64,000 nt of DNA from Bacteroidales bacterium (GCA_016714605.1 JADKDL010000013.1:1-64000); one strand, 5' to 3'. Shown: positions 54,629 to 63,983, numbered from the stretch's first letter. Program-made: numbers and translations. Notes: generated by a model from the letters alone, not told the origin.

Positions 54629-55099
54629 CTACTCTTTAAATTAATGGGTTAATATATAATTAGCTCGTTAAATATAAGCCACAAAAATATAAATTATATT
54701 TCAATTAGATATATTCATTTTGAAATTTAATTTGGTGAAAAAAATAGAATAGTTCAACAGATTTATTTTTACTTTAATAGTTTTATACTGTTTATAATTA
54801 GGTATTTATAATAAATATATAAAGTGCAAAAATGTTTAGCATTGAATTTTAAGCGAGTTTGATGATGGTAAAAGAAAAAACAATTGTCGTTTGTTTGATT
54901 TATTTACCTTCAGAAGGTATAATTTTCTTGGAATATATAGTTTTTTATTTTAAGATAAAAAATTATAATCTAGAACAAAATAAAATTCCCCAATAAATAA
55001 TGAAGTTAATATTCTTTATTTATTGAGGAGCTTGTCGAGTAAAATTCACGACATTTTTTTTAAGTATAATGTAGTAAATTTAACTTTTTTGTGCTGTTC
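54629..55099. other. Intergenic region without recognised features
   Basis: About 470 AT-rich bases between lysC (start at 54628) and the small gene at 55100. I find no open frame of credible composition, hairpin terminator or dispersed repeat. It presumably contains the lysC-ahcY promoter near 54640-54780. Confidence 0.4.
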
Positions 55100-55471
55100 T
55101 TAATATTTAGGATCTTCAAAAGGACGGCTGCCATCTTTTATAGCCCTTTTAAGTAAGAATTCCTTGTATTCTAATGGAATATCAAGTTTTATTCTACCAT
55201 GAGTGTCTTTTATCCATTCTAGCTCTTTATCATATTCCTTGCCTAGTTGTATAACCCATATCTCTTCGAGGCAATGAGAGTTTTTGATATTAAACTTATC
55301 TTTAATTGTATCAATAAAAACCAAAGGGGTAATACAGTCTGTTTCTAATAATAGAATGTCTGAATGTATACTTTCTTTTTTCCAGAATTTTAAAATAATC
55401 TTAAAATGTAGTTCCGAAACCGAATTTTCGGAGGTAACACGATTTTTATTTACTTCTTTCTCGTTTAACAT
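55100..55471 (-). CDS. Small hypothetical soluble protein
   Basis: A 123-residue protein of unknown family, acidic/basic mixed, without signal or membrane segment. It has alternating strands and helices in the middle (LHFKIILKFWKKES, DILLLETDCITPLVFIDTIKDKF) and a C-terminus ending in a basic helix (YKEFLLKRAIKDGSRPFEDPKY). The composition fits a real gene, and the ATG at 55471 is followed by a charged N-terminus. It stands alone and no function can be proposed. Confidence 0.5.
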   Translation of the reverse strand: MLNEKEVNKNRVTSENSVSELHFKIILKFWKKESIHSDILLLETDCITPLVFIDTIKDKFNIKNSHCLEEIWVIQLGKEYDKELEWIKDTHGRIKLDIPLEYKEFLLKRAIKDGSRPFEDPKY

Positions 55472-55789
55472 ATTTTACTTCTACTTGTAACTACACAATT
55501 TTACGATTATTTTTATTTTTATAAGTAATATATCATATATTTTTTTTCAGACATTTATTAACACTTTTTACTGTTTTGTCTTTAGTTGACTGATTGTATT
55601 GTATTTAATTTTATGATTTGCTGAAAAATACTAGTAGATTCAATTATTAATTCAATAAGTTTTTTCGCGATATAGCTATAAATAGTTATGTAAACCTTAA
55701 AAAAAAATGTATTTTTACAGTCTATAATTCAACAAAATTCCTTATAATTACGGAAAATCTAAGATACTCAAACCTTCAAACTTTTTATT
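55472..55789. other. Divergent intergenic region
   Basis: A 318-base AT-rich spacer between divergently transcribed genes (55100 minus, 55790 plus); both promoters should lie here. No palindrome or dispersed repeat is seen. Confidence 0.4.
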
Positions 55790-56176
55790 ATGAATTCTGG
55801 TAGAATACTTATCGCAGACGATGTTACTGAGAATAGAATATTATTGTCTAAAATACTTTCAAAACTTGGATATGAGTTTGATGTTGCAATAGATGGCGAC
55901 GATTGCTATAATAAATTTACAGCAGGAAACTATGATTTAGTTTTCATTGATATTAAAATGCCTGGAATGGATGGTATTGAAGTAACTAAGAAAATTAGGT
56001 CTGAAATGCCATTCCCTAAAAACAGAACAAAAATAGTAGCCATTACTGCATATAAATACAGAGAGTTTTTTGAAGATTTTCACGATGTAGGTTTCAACGA
56101 TATTATATCTAAACCATACACTGCCGAAAAGGTTTCTAATGTGATAAATTATCAGAAAATTATTTCTACTTATTGA
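55790..56176 (+). CDS. Single-domain response regulator (REC)
   Basis: A 128-residue protein consisting only of a receiver domain: acidic pocket D10 and D11 (RILIADDVTENR), phosphoacceptor D54 (DLVFIDIKMPGMDG), T86 (VAITAYKY) and K108 (IISKPYT), all conserved. There is no output domain, so it acts by protein contact, like CheY or Spo0F-type regulators. It is convergent with the TPR/SpoIIE phosphatase gene, with only 21 bases between the two stops, which makes a functional link attractive but unproven. A histidine kinase is not present in the window. Confidence 0.9.
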   Translation: MNSGRILIADDVTENRILLSKILSKLGYEFDVAIDGDDCYNKFTAGNYDLVFIDIKMPGMDGIEVTKKIRSEMPFPKNRTKIVAITAYKYREFFEDFHDVGFNDIISKPYTAEKVSNVINYQKIISTY

Positions 56177-56197
56177 AATAATGGTAAAAATTGGGTC

Positions 56198-58795
56198 TTA
56201 TAATTTAAGTCCAAATATAAGAATATCATCAACTTGGTCTTTGTCGGTTTGCCATTCTTTGAGCGTTTGTTCTAGTTTGAACATTTGCTCAACAAGGGAT
56301 GTTTGACTTATTGACAATAGCAGATTTCTATAATTTTTGCGCATAAATTTTTTGTAGTTTGGACCGCCTAATTGATCCTGATAACCGTCTGTTGACAAAT
56401 AAATTGAATCACCTTTTTCATACTTTATCTCGGTCGAGGTAAATGGATGCATATTGTAATAGAATGCAACCGGCATTTTATCTGCCTTATGTTCAATTAT
56501 TTCACCTTTACGAATGAGCAAAAGTGAGTTGTTGGCACCTGAAAATTCAATACGCTGATTCTCAAAATCAATGCTTATTAAAGACATATCCATTCCTTCC
56601 TTAACTTCATTTTCTTCATTTTGATGGAGCGATGAGATTATTCTATCTCTCATAAAGTTAAGTATTTCGTTGGTATGTTTTAATTCTTTCATGTTTACAA
56701 CCTCGTTGAGAAGCGATATGCCCAACATACTCATAAATGCTCCTGGCACACCATGACCGGTACAGTCGGCAACTACTACATAAGTTAACTTTTCGGTATG
56801 ATGAAACCAATAAAAATCTCCACTTACTATTTCTCTCGGTTTATAAAATACGAAACATTTTTCTCGCAACGTATGCGGTATTTCTTGGGCTTGGGGCAAT
56901 AATGCTTTTTGAATTCTACTTGCCGACGAGATACTATCATAAATGTCGTTACTTTGTATTTCTATCAGATGTTTCTGTTTTGTAATTTCTTTGTTTTGTT
57001 TTTCCAATAGGTCATTGGCTTTGTTTTTTACCAGATATCTATTGTAAAGTACGAGTAATAATATTACAAATAATAGAATTCCGAATATGAGAAAATAAAT
57101 AAATAATTGTTGTTTTTCTTTTTCGGTTTGGGTAAGTAAATTGTCTTTTTTGAGTAATTCTAACTCTTTATCTTTTTGTATAGTCTCTATTTTTGTTTGT
57201 ATTTCAGATAGTTGTTTGCTATTTTCTTCATTATATATGGTGTCTTTAATTTTCGAATATTTTATATAATAATCATGGGCTTCTTCAAGTGATTTAGCGT
57301 TTTTTGAATTGAAATACTGTAAATTATATACCTCTGATATTTGCTTGTAACTGAGCATCAGTATTTTTTTATAATTCTTCGATTCTGAAATTGATTCGCA
57401 ACGTTGCAAATATTCCAGTGAAGTTTCATATTTATTTAAATCCTTATATACCCTTCCTAAGTTGAGAAATGATTGAGCTATACCAAAAGAATTTTGGTTT
57501 TCTTGTTCTATGACAAGCGATTTTTCATACAGCTTAAGAGCTTCCAGTGGTTTGCCAGACTCTTCCATAAGTGTACCCAAATTTTCTATATTCAGAGCCA
57601 AACCTTGATTGTTATCTATTGATTCATTTAAGTTTATAGCTTTATAAAAGTATGAAACTGCTTTTTCGTAATTTTGTTTATTACTGTAAATAATTCCTAA
57701 GCTGTTAAATACATTGGCAATACTCACTGTATCTTTCAGTGTTTCGTTTATTGCTAAAGACATGAGGTAATATTCTTCAGCTTTTTTAAAATCGTTTATT
57801 TCTTCATAAATAGAACCAATATTAAAATATGTAGAACTAATATTTTGCTTATTGTTTGCTTTTTCTTGAATTTTCAATGCGTTTTGGTAATACTCAAGAG
57901 CTTTTGAAAAATCTCCAAGTTCAAAATAGAGTAAGCCAATATTATTAAGGATTTCAGATAATCCAATACTATTTTTTGATTTATGGTAAAGTTGTTGTGC
58001 AGAATCTAAATAATAAAATGCTTTTTGTTTTTTGTCAGTATTCTGGTAATACAAACCTATGTTTTGGTAAGCTTTGGCTTTAATTTCTGTTTCATTAAGG
58101 GTGTTCCCTATCTCTAAAGCCTTTATGTAGTTATCGAGAGCTTTGTTTTGTTCTGAAGTTTTTTCAAATGTATTACCTATATTTATTAGGCAATTGGCAT
58201 AATCTTGCAAATTACCGGTACTTTTTTTTATATATAATACCTTTTCATAGTAGTTTGATGCTTGTACAATATCTCCTTGAGCTAAAAATATATTAGCAAG
58301 ATTGTTAAAGCTGTTTGCCACACCTTCAAGGTCATTTATTGATTCTGCAATTTGTAAAGAGCTGTTGTATTTAGAAATAGCATTTTCAAAATCTCCTTTT
58401 AAATAATATATAATGCCTAAATTGTTGAGAGCATTACTTTGCAGCGGTTTGTTTTTAATTCTGTTTGCAATAGAATAAGACATTTCGTAATACTGAAAGG
58501 CTGAGTCTATATTTGAAACATAATAGTGGGCATCGCCAATGTTTGATAGTGCTTCTGCTTCTAGTGCTCTATCTTGGGTTTTGGCAGCTTTGGATATTAG
58601 AATTTTTGAGTAGGTAAGTGATTTATCAAAATTAGATTTAGAGAATTCTTTTGAGAGTATTTTCTGAGCTTCAATTGTTTGAATTTCATTGAGCGCAGGT
58701 AGTTGTTTTTCTATACTGTCGGTATAGTGTGAGCTGAAAATATTAGAAATGAGTATAATTTGAAATACTATAGAAAGAAACATCTTCATATACAC
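56198..58795 (-). CDS. TPR-repeat membrane protein with SpoIIE-type PP2C phosphatase domain
   Basis: An 865-residue protein. A signal or membrane segment lies at about residues 5-22, then about twelve tetratricopeptide repeats (about 40-500; SNIGDAHYYVSNIDSAFQYY, ALNNLGIIYYLKGDFENAI and so on), a coiled coil (about 525-560) and one membrane helix (about 566-586). Another coiled coil follows (about 595-625), then a cytoplasmic SpoIIE/PP2C phosphatase (about 650-865: REIVSGDFYWFHHTEKLTYVVVADCTGHGVPGAFMSMLG in parts, GMDMSLISIDF, YLSTDGYQDQLGG, DQVDDILIFGLKL). The metal-binding aspartates of the D-C-T-G-H-G motif and of the terminal DD are present. This architecture is common in Bacteroidota and is thought to dephosphorylate anti-sigma-antagonist-type partners in response to signals read by the TPR part. 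It lies 11 bases after the PorE-like gene on the same strand, hence is probably co-transcribed. Confidence 0.9.
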   Translation of the reverse strand: MYMKMFLSIVFQIILISNIFSSHYTDSIEKQLPALNEIQTIEAQKILSKEFSKSNFDKSLTYSKILISKAAKTQDRALEAEALSNIGDAHYYVSNIDSAFQYYEMSYSIANRIKNKPLQSNALNNLGIIYYLKGDFENAISKYNSSLQIAESINDLEGVANSFNNLANIFLAQGDIVQASNYYEKVLYIKKSTGNLQDYANCLINIGNTFEKTSEQNKALDNYIKALEIGNTLNETEIKAKAYQNIGLYYQNTDKKQKAFYYLDSAQQLYHKSKNSIGLSEILNNIGLLYFELGDFSKALEYYQNALKIQEKANNKQNISSTYFNIGSIYEEINDFKKAEEYYLMSLAINETLKDTVSIANVFNSLGIIYSNKQNYEKAVSYFYKAINLNESIDNNQGLALNIENLGTLMEESGKPLEALKLYEKSLVIEQENQNSFGIAQSFLNLGRVYKDLNKYETSLEYLQRCESISESKNYKKILMLSYKQISEVYNLQYFNSKNAKSLEEAHDYYIKYSKIKDTIYNEENSKQLSEIQTKIETIQKDKELELLKKDNLLTQTEKEKQQLFIYFLIFGILLFVILLLVLYNRYLVKNKANDLLEKQNKEITKQKHLIEIQSNDIYDSISSASRIQKALLPQAQEIPHTLREKCFVFYKPREIVSGDFYWFHHTEKLTYVVVADCTGHGVPGAFMSMLGISLLNEVVNMKELKHTNEILNFMRDRIISSLHQNEENEVKEGMDMSLISIDFENQRIEFSGANNSLLLIRKGEIIEHKADKMPVAFYYNMHPFTSTEIKYEKGDSIYLSTDGYQDQLGGPNYKKFMRKNYRNLLLSISQTSLVEQMFKLEQTLKEWQTDKDQVDDILIFGLKL

Positions 58796-58806
58796 CGATT
58801 TATTTT

Positions 58807-59328
58807 TTAGTTTGTGTCATTTTCTTTTTCTGTAAGTATTATTTCCACTCTTCTATTTTTTCGACGACCTTCATCTGTGCTGTTAGATACTTTTGGCAAG
58901 GCTTCTCCTTTTGATTCAACTATAATATTTTGCTTATCAATTTTGGTTTGTTTATGAATAAATTTAGCAACCGATTCAGCTCTTTTCATTCCTAATGCAA
59001 GGTTCTGATTTTCTTTTCCAATGCTATCGGTATAGCCACAAATGCTTATTTTGTAATTATTTATGTAAGATGCTTGCTCGTTTAGTGAATGTAATATATG
59101 CGAATTGTTCTCGAATTTTGATTTGTTTGTTTCAAAGTATATTTCTTCCACTTTAATGGTACAGCTTGCTTTGTTTTGTTCTATTAATTCGGGTATAACT
59201 TTAATAACATTTTTGTTGTCTAATGCTTTTATTGAACTTCTTATTGGTACATATTTATTCTTAGGTGCGATTTCCAATTCATACGCTTCATTTTTAGGAA
59301 TATAAAAAGAAAAATAGACCAGTTTCAT
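58807..59328 (-). CDS. PorE-like protein, OmpA-domain C-terminal fragment (frameshifted)
   Basis: Coding enters this frame near 59315. About 173 residues with the OmpA peptidoglycan-binding domain: VEEIYFETNKSKFENNSHILH, ICGYTDSIGKENQNLALGMKRAESV, VESKGEALPKVSNSTDEGRRKNRRVEI, in which the D and R residues that contact diaminopimelate are conserved. It is the last third of the gene that starts at 61593. It is followed after 11 bases by the TPR phosphatase gene. Confidence 0.8.
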   Translation of the reverse strand: MKLVYFSFYIPKNEAYELEIAPKNKYVPIRSSIKALDNKNVIKVIPELIEQNKASCTIKVEEIYFETNKSKFENNSHILHSLNEQASYINNYKISICGYTDSIGKENQNLALGMKRAESVAKFIHKQTKIDKQNIIVESKGEALPKVSNSTDEGRRKNRRVEIILTEKENDTN

Positions 59329-61141
59329 TATTCAAAGTAACTCTGTTGTTTTTTAAATTATCTGTAAGCTTTATGCTAGAAGCAATAGCTTTGTTTTCAT
59401 TATCTTTTATTTCTCCAACGATGAGCGAACAATATATTTGTTCAGTTTCAAAACTGTTGTTCTCTACAAGATTGCATAGATTTTCTGATGCTTTATTAAT
59501 AATTCTTGTAATTACTTTGGTGCCGGTGTATTCGGTAGAAGGTGTAGTTAGAAATCCCGAACCTATTAGATAACCATCTGCTGTTGTTGTCATTTTATAG
59601 TTTTTACCTTTGGGTAGCTCTACATAAAACTTTCCGTTTTTAGGGTCTGTTTCTGTTTTAGCTATCACAACACCAGTTGCGGTATCAGTAAATTCAATTA
59701 CAGCATTGATATATTTTTCCGATAAATAATCCATTACCACTCCATCAACGATGCAAATATTCAGAACACTACTGTCAATTGCAAATTGAGTAGTGTCTAT
59801 TTTAATTTTTGGCGAAGGTGTTAAAAATGCTTGAATTGCAATTTCTTCTGCAATGGGTGGTATGCTTATTTTTACATTGTTGATTGCATACGATTGATTA
59901 AAAATTTCTGCTATATAGTTGTTTTTTCTATTTAAGTTACATTGAGCTATACCTTGTTCATTTGAAGAAATCTCTTTTACTAATTGCATATTAGCCTCTT
60001 CATAAATTGCAATTTGGGCATTCACAGCTTCTTTTGTATCTAAATCTTTTATAGTTATTTCTACTTCCGACTGGTTTTCCTGAATGTTTGAATTCGCTAT
60101 GATTTCATTTTTCCGAGTTTCTTGTCTATACATTATTGCAGCATGTTCAGTCTCATTAATTGAAGCTACAGTTTGTGTTTTTGTAAAGCTATAAAGATCA
60201 TAATTTCCATAGGTATTGGTTCTATAAGAAGTCAAGTATCCAATGGTTTCGTCTGTATTGGTTGAGAAGAAAATATCGTCGGCCGGACTATTTATAGGCA
60301 TTCCCATATTCTCAGGTGTTGTCCAAACCAAACTATCGGTAAGGGTAGTTTTAAAAATATCAAAACCACCTATACCGGAGTGACCTTTTGAACTGAAATA
60401 TAGTGTTTTAGTTGAACGATTATAAAACAATCCATCTTCGTCTTCTTTTGTGTTTATAGTAGTTCCAAGATTTTCTACAGAGGTGCATATTCCATTAGAA
60501 TCAAGCTCTGCCAAGTAGATGTCGCTGCCTCCCAAGCCTCCTTTGCGGTTACTGGTAATGAAAATATGATGTAGGTCTGAGCCATAACATGCCGAGTATT
60601 CTTGTTCTGTAGAGTTTATTTTGCCCTCAATATAGACAGGTTCTGTCCAAGCACCATTGCTGTAGAAACTTTCCCATATATCTTCATTAATGTATAGTAA
60701 TATTGATTTTCCATCTTCATCGACCGATAGAATTGCATTGTGCGCAGTGCCTTTGTTGAATGGAGTTGGAAGCTTTTTTCCTTCATTCCATTTATTATTT
60801 TTGAGGTAACTGCAAAATACTGTCTCTTTTGAAAGCGATTCCTGTTCATCCGGTTCAGCAAGTATGGTGTCTATTTCTATATTTCTGGTGGTATAAAAAA
60901 CAAAGTTATTGTTAAATAGTGGAGCTATAGCATATTCAGAATGTTCTGTATTTATTGTATTGCCCAAGTTGTTTATTAGAATAGAATTATTCAGATTTTT
61001 AGAAAGTTCCATTCCATTTTTACATTGTTTTATAGCATCCAAACTGTTTTTATACAAGTGCGAAGTTTTTTTGTCGTTTAAAAGTTTTGCGGTATCAGTA
61101 TTCGGTAAACTTAGCTCGTAATATTTTATAGCTTTTGCCAA
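59294..61141 (-). CDS. PorE-like protein, PD40/regulatory-domain middle fragment (frameshifted)
   Basis: The real frame begins near 61140, joined to the TPR piece by an indel at NW-KAIKYYELSLP. It contains PD40/WD40-like beta-propeller repeats (about 60-310: FVFYTTRNIEID, IFITSNRKGGLGGSDIYLAEL, LYFSSKGHSGIGGFDIFKT, DDIFFSTNTDETIGYLTSYR). Two carboxypeptidase-regulatory-like segments follow (VDGVVMDYLSEKYINAVIEF, AKTETDPKNGKFYVELPKGKNY). The indel to the OmpA piece is at GLF/YFSFYIPKN. The order TPR-PD40-CRD-OmpA equals that of PorE, a peptidoglycan-associated T9SS component, although many Bacteroidota carry several similar proteins of other function. Confidence 0.8.
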   Translation of the reverse strand: MAKAIKYYELSLPNTDTAKLLNDKKTSHLYKNSLDAIKQCKNGMELSKNLNNSILINNLGNTINTEHSEYAIAPLFNNNFVFYTTRNIEIDTILAEPDEQESLSKETVFCSYLKNNKWNEGKKLPTPFNKGTAHNAILSVDEDGKSILLYINEDIWESFYSNGAWTEPVYIEGKINSTEQEYSACYGSDLHHIFITSNRKGGLGGSDIYLAELDSNGICTSVENLGTTINTKEDEDGLFYNRSTKTLYFSSKGHSGIGGFDIFKTTLTDSLVWTTPENMGMPINSPADDIFFSTNTDETIGYLTSYRTNTYGNYDLYSFTKTQTVASINETEHAAIMYRQETRKNEIIANSNIQENQSEVEITIKDLDTKEAVNAQIAIYEEANMQLVKEISSNEQGIAQCNLNRKNNYIAEIFNQSYAINNVKISIPPIAEEIAIQAFLTPSPKIKIDTTQFAIDSSVLNICIVDGVVMDYLSEKYINAVIEFTDTATGVVIAKTETDPKNGKFYVELPKGKNYKMTTTADGYLIGSGFLTTPSTEYTGTKVITRIINKASENLCNLVENNSFETEQIYCSLIVGEIKDNENKAIASSIKLTDNLKNNRVTLNNETGLFFFLYS

Positions 61142-61593
61142 TTGCCGTTTAAATGAAGCGATTGAGCATAAAGCAGATTAAAATCTTCATGAGGAATCGT
61201 ATTTAGCGATTCTATTTTTTCGAAATAAGGCAAAGCTTTATATTTATTATTACCAGATAAATAAGATGTAGCGATTTTAAAATTTAAATCGGCATTATTT
61301 TCATTAAACGCATGAGCTTCCAAAAAGAGGGGCAGAGCTTCCTGATAAAAGCTTTGAGCCTGTTTGCAGTATAGAGGTTCAAGGTTATATTCGCAGTAAT
61401 TGTTACCATTTTCGTAGAGAATTGTTGCCGCTTTTAGGTTCTTCACAATAGTGAGTAGTTCTTCTTCTTTATTTGGAAAATTTTCAGGCTTGAAACTTAC
61501 GTCCTGACCAATTGTTAAGAGTGTTGAAATCATAAAATATAACAGCATAATGAATTTATACTTTGAAATAATTGATTTTGCTGTTAGTTTCAT
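61126..61593 (-). CDS. PorE-like protein, signal-peptide/TPR N-terminal fragment (frameshifted)
   Basis: The first piece of the gene. The signal peptide is FIMLLYFMISTLLTIGQ (about residues 14-30). The TPR-like helices (FYQEALPLFLEAHAFNENNADLNFKIATSYL in parts, YKALPYFEKIESL) run to the break at WQKL. The restored protein would have about 925 residues, somewhat larger than typical PorE (about 670) because of the extra regulatory-like segments. Confidence 0.8.
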   Translation of the reverse strand: MKLTAKSIISKYKFIMLLYFMISTLLTIGQDVSFKPENFPNKEEELLTIVKNLKAATILYENGNNYCEYNLEPLYCKQAQSFYQEALPLFLEAHAFNENNADLNFKIATSYLSGNNKYKALPYFEKIESLNTIPHEDFNLLYAQSLHLNGNWQKL

Positions 61594-62314
61594 ATATGAA
61601 TATTTTTTTAAGATAAGGTCACTTTTATCAGATAGTATAAGGGCAAACGGTCTTTTTATTATAGTTATAGATGTCTTGTTTTCTATCTATTCAATAATAA
61701 AAAATAATATTGAATAAACAATGTTTTTTACAAAAAACTATTGATTCAAATTTGGGTAGTTCCTATAACCTAAAATTTGGGGTTTGATTTATTGAAATAC
61801 AGCGTTTAATTATTAGCTTTTTGTATATTGTCAAGCCTCTCGCTACGTCTGAGCATTCAAGGCCTCTGTATGCTCATTGACGGTTGTACCGTCAATGAAT
61901 CTTTCCCGTTGGGCGAAGCGTCCTCGCTTCGTCTTAGTATTCAAGGCCTCTGGCCTGTTTTCTGAAAATGTTTTCCATTTTCTCCACTAATAGCCGGTTT
62001 AATCTTTCTCATACCCCGACACAAAGACAATAATAGAAAAAAAGCCCCCACTATTATTTGCATTTAGATATATTATGTTTACTTTTAAAACAGAATAAAA
62101 CATTTCAAAACCATAATGATACACCACCATTCTTCTTTCAAAATATATCATTTTCATTGGGAAAATGAGGTGTTGAGAAATGGATAGAATAGGATGTAGG
62201 TGATACTGAATTATTGGGTGTAATTGTAAGAGAAGCTACTGCGTGATATATTCAGATAATTTTATCGATATTAAAGCAAGATTATTATATTTGTATAAAG
62301 AATAATTGTCACGA
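61594..62314. repeat. Intergenic repeat cluster: palindrome, R2 and R3 (minus orientation)
   Basis: No gene. A partial R2 lies at about 61841-61870, an ATTGACGGT palindrome at 61876-61896, a full R2 at 61905-61972 (minus) and R3 at 61993-62178 (minus). Read on the minus strand, R3 precedes R2 as in the copies at 37.4 and 38.5 kb, so R3-R2 behaves as one composite element of about 275-300 bp. The stretch 62179-62314 should contain the promoter of the ATPase gene. Confidence 0.75.
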
Positions 62315-63568
62315 ATGGAAAAACTTATTATTGAGAAATTTGCAGGAATTAAATCTTTAGAAATTGATTTAACTCATATAAATGTTTTAATAGGACCTCA
62401 AGCTTCAGGGAAGAGTGTGTCAGCAAAATTAATTTATTTCTTTAAATCATTTTTTTTAGAAATTAAAAAAGGTGTTGAAAACGAAGTTACAAGACGAGAA
62501 ATCAATGCTGAACATATTTCAAAATTTATTAACTACTTTCCTAAAGAAAGTTGGCCAGATGAAAATTTTTCAATAAAATATTTTATTGAAAATTCATATT
62601 TTTTAATTCAAAGTACAAATGGAAAAAACATAAAATTCACTTATTCTACTGACATTGAAAATATTATAAAAAACGCTAAAAATATTTTCAAAAAAGAAAA
62701 AGAAAGAATAAAAAATACAAAATCAATTGTGAGTTTTGAATTATCTAGAAATTTCAATCAAAAATTTAATGAATTAATTAAAAATGAAATTTTAGATTGT
62801 TCAACATATAATCAAATATTTATACCTGCTGGCAGAAGTTTTTTTTCTAATGTTCAGGCAAGTATATTTTCATTTTTAAGTTCAAATAAATCAATTGATC
62901 CATTTTTAATTGAATTTGGTTCTTTTTATGAAAATTTTAAACGTTTTTCAAATGATGAATTTTTCATAAATGAGAAGCAGAAAAAAGATAAAGATTTTGA
63001 GAAAATTATTAATAACATTTTAAATAGTAATTATACTAGAGAAAAGGAAAAAGATTACTTAATGCATCAAGATAAAAGAAAAGTAAATCTTTCAAATGCA
63101 TCTTCTGGACAACAAGAAATATTACCACTTTTAATAATATTACAAACCCTAACAAAGATATCCTTTTCAGGAGATGGAGCTGTATTATATATTGAAGAAC
63201 CTGAAGCTCATCTTTCTCCAAATGCTCAAAAAATGGTAGTTAAATTATTTGCGAGATTATTTAATTCTAATAAAATGAAATTTCAAATGATTATTACTAC
63301 ACATAGTCCATACATTTTATCTTCATTTAATAATTTGATGTATGCCGGTTACTTATCTGAAACTAATATTGAAAATGCAGATATATACAAGATAATTCCA
63401 CAAGCTGAGATAATCAAACCTCAAGAAGTTTCAGCTTATTCTTTTACTCCAAATAAAGAAATATTATCATTAATAGATTCAGAAACTCATTTAATTGCTC
63501 AAAACATTTTAGATGAAGTTTCAAATGAAATTTCTTTCGAATTTGGTAAATTAATGGAATTAGAGTAA
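62315..63568 (+). CDS. AAA (ABC-like) ATPase, candidate defence protein
   Basis: Starting at ATG 62315 (MEKLIIEKFAGIKSLEIDL) gives 417 residues; a TTG three codons upstream also opens the frame. The Walker A motif GPQASGKS (27-34), an ABC-type signature SSGQQE (about 263), Walker B AVLYIEEPEAHLSP (about 290-303) and the H-loop ITTHSPYIL (about 328-336) are all intact. Between Walker A and the signature is a lysine-rich helical insertion of about 220 residues. This is the OLD/RecF-like ATPase type found in many phage-defence modules (Septu, PARIS, retron-associated and others), where it senses and gates an effector. The partner gene follows 7 bases later. There is no TOPRIM domain at the C-terminus. 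Confidence 0.85.
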   Translation: MEKLIIEKFAGIKSLEIDLTHINVLIGPQASGKSVSAKLIYFFKSFFLEIKKGVENEVTRREINAEHISKFINYFPKESWPDENFSIKYFIENSYFLIQSTNGKNIKFTYSTDIENIIKNAKNIFKKEKERIKNTKSIVSFELSRNFNQKFNELIKNEILDCSTYNQIFIPAGRSFFSNVQASIFSFLSSNKSIDPFLIEFGSFYENFKRFSNDEFFINEKQKKDKDFEKIINNILNSNYTREKEKDYLMHQDKRKVNLSNASSGQQEILPLLIILQTLTKISFSGDGAVLYIEEPEAHLSPNAQKMVVKLFARLFNSNKMKFQMIITTHSPYILSSFNNLMYAGYLSETNIENADIYKIIPQAEIIKPQEVSAYSFTPNKEILSLIDSETHLIAQNILDEVSNEISFEFGKLMELE

Positions 63569-63575
63569 ACAGATT

Positions 63576-63983
63576 ATGGAATACAAAGATAAATGTTCAT
63601 TATTATCTACTGATTCAAAAATAAAATGTGAAGAAAATAAACGAAAGATTATTTTCAATAATAGTAAAAGAGAATCAGTTAGAAAAATTACTGTTGATGG
63701 ATGTCAAATTACAGATGGGGTTCGTTGTGATTACTTAATTGCTCATAACAAAAATGAATACTTTATTGAATTAAAAGGAGAAGATATTAAACATGCTTTC
63801 GAACAACTAAAAAACTCTATAAATATCTTAGGGGCAAAGGATTGTGTTAAAAGAATTTGTTTTGTTATTAGTAGTAGAAGTCCTTTGATTTCTGCTGAAA
63901 TTCAAAATATTAGAATACAATTCAAACGAAAATATAAATCGGACTTGATTGTGAAAAATAATAATTTTGAAGTAGAACTTTAA
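63576..63983 (+). CDS. Nuclease-fold-like partner of the AAA ATPase
   Basis: A 135-residue soluble protein. The middle reads TDGVRCDYLIAHNKNEYFIELKGEDIKHAFEQLKNS (given here in parts: CDYLIAH, then YFIELKG, then AFEQL), that is D-x(12)-E-L-K followed by a helix with Q. This is the layout of a PD-(D/E)XK active site with E-x-K. Two later strands (RICFVISSRSP, LIVKNNNFEVEL) complete a small alpha/beta fold. It is separated from the ATPase stop by 7 bases, so the two are co-transcribed. By analogy with ATPase-nuclease defence pairs it would be the effector, which is inference only. The stop is 17 bases before the window end. Confidence 0.65.
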   Translation: MEYKDKCSLLSTDSKIKCEENKRKIIFNNSKRESVRKITVDGCQITDGVRCDYLIAHNKNEYFIELKGEDIKHAFEQLKNSINILGAKDCVKRICFVISSRSPLISAEIQNIRIQFKRKYKSDLIVKNNNFEVEL

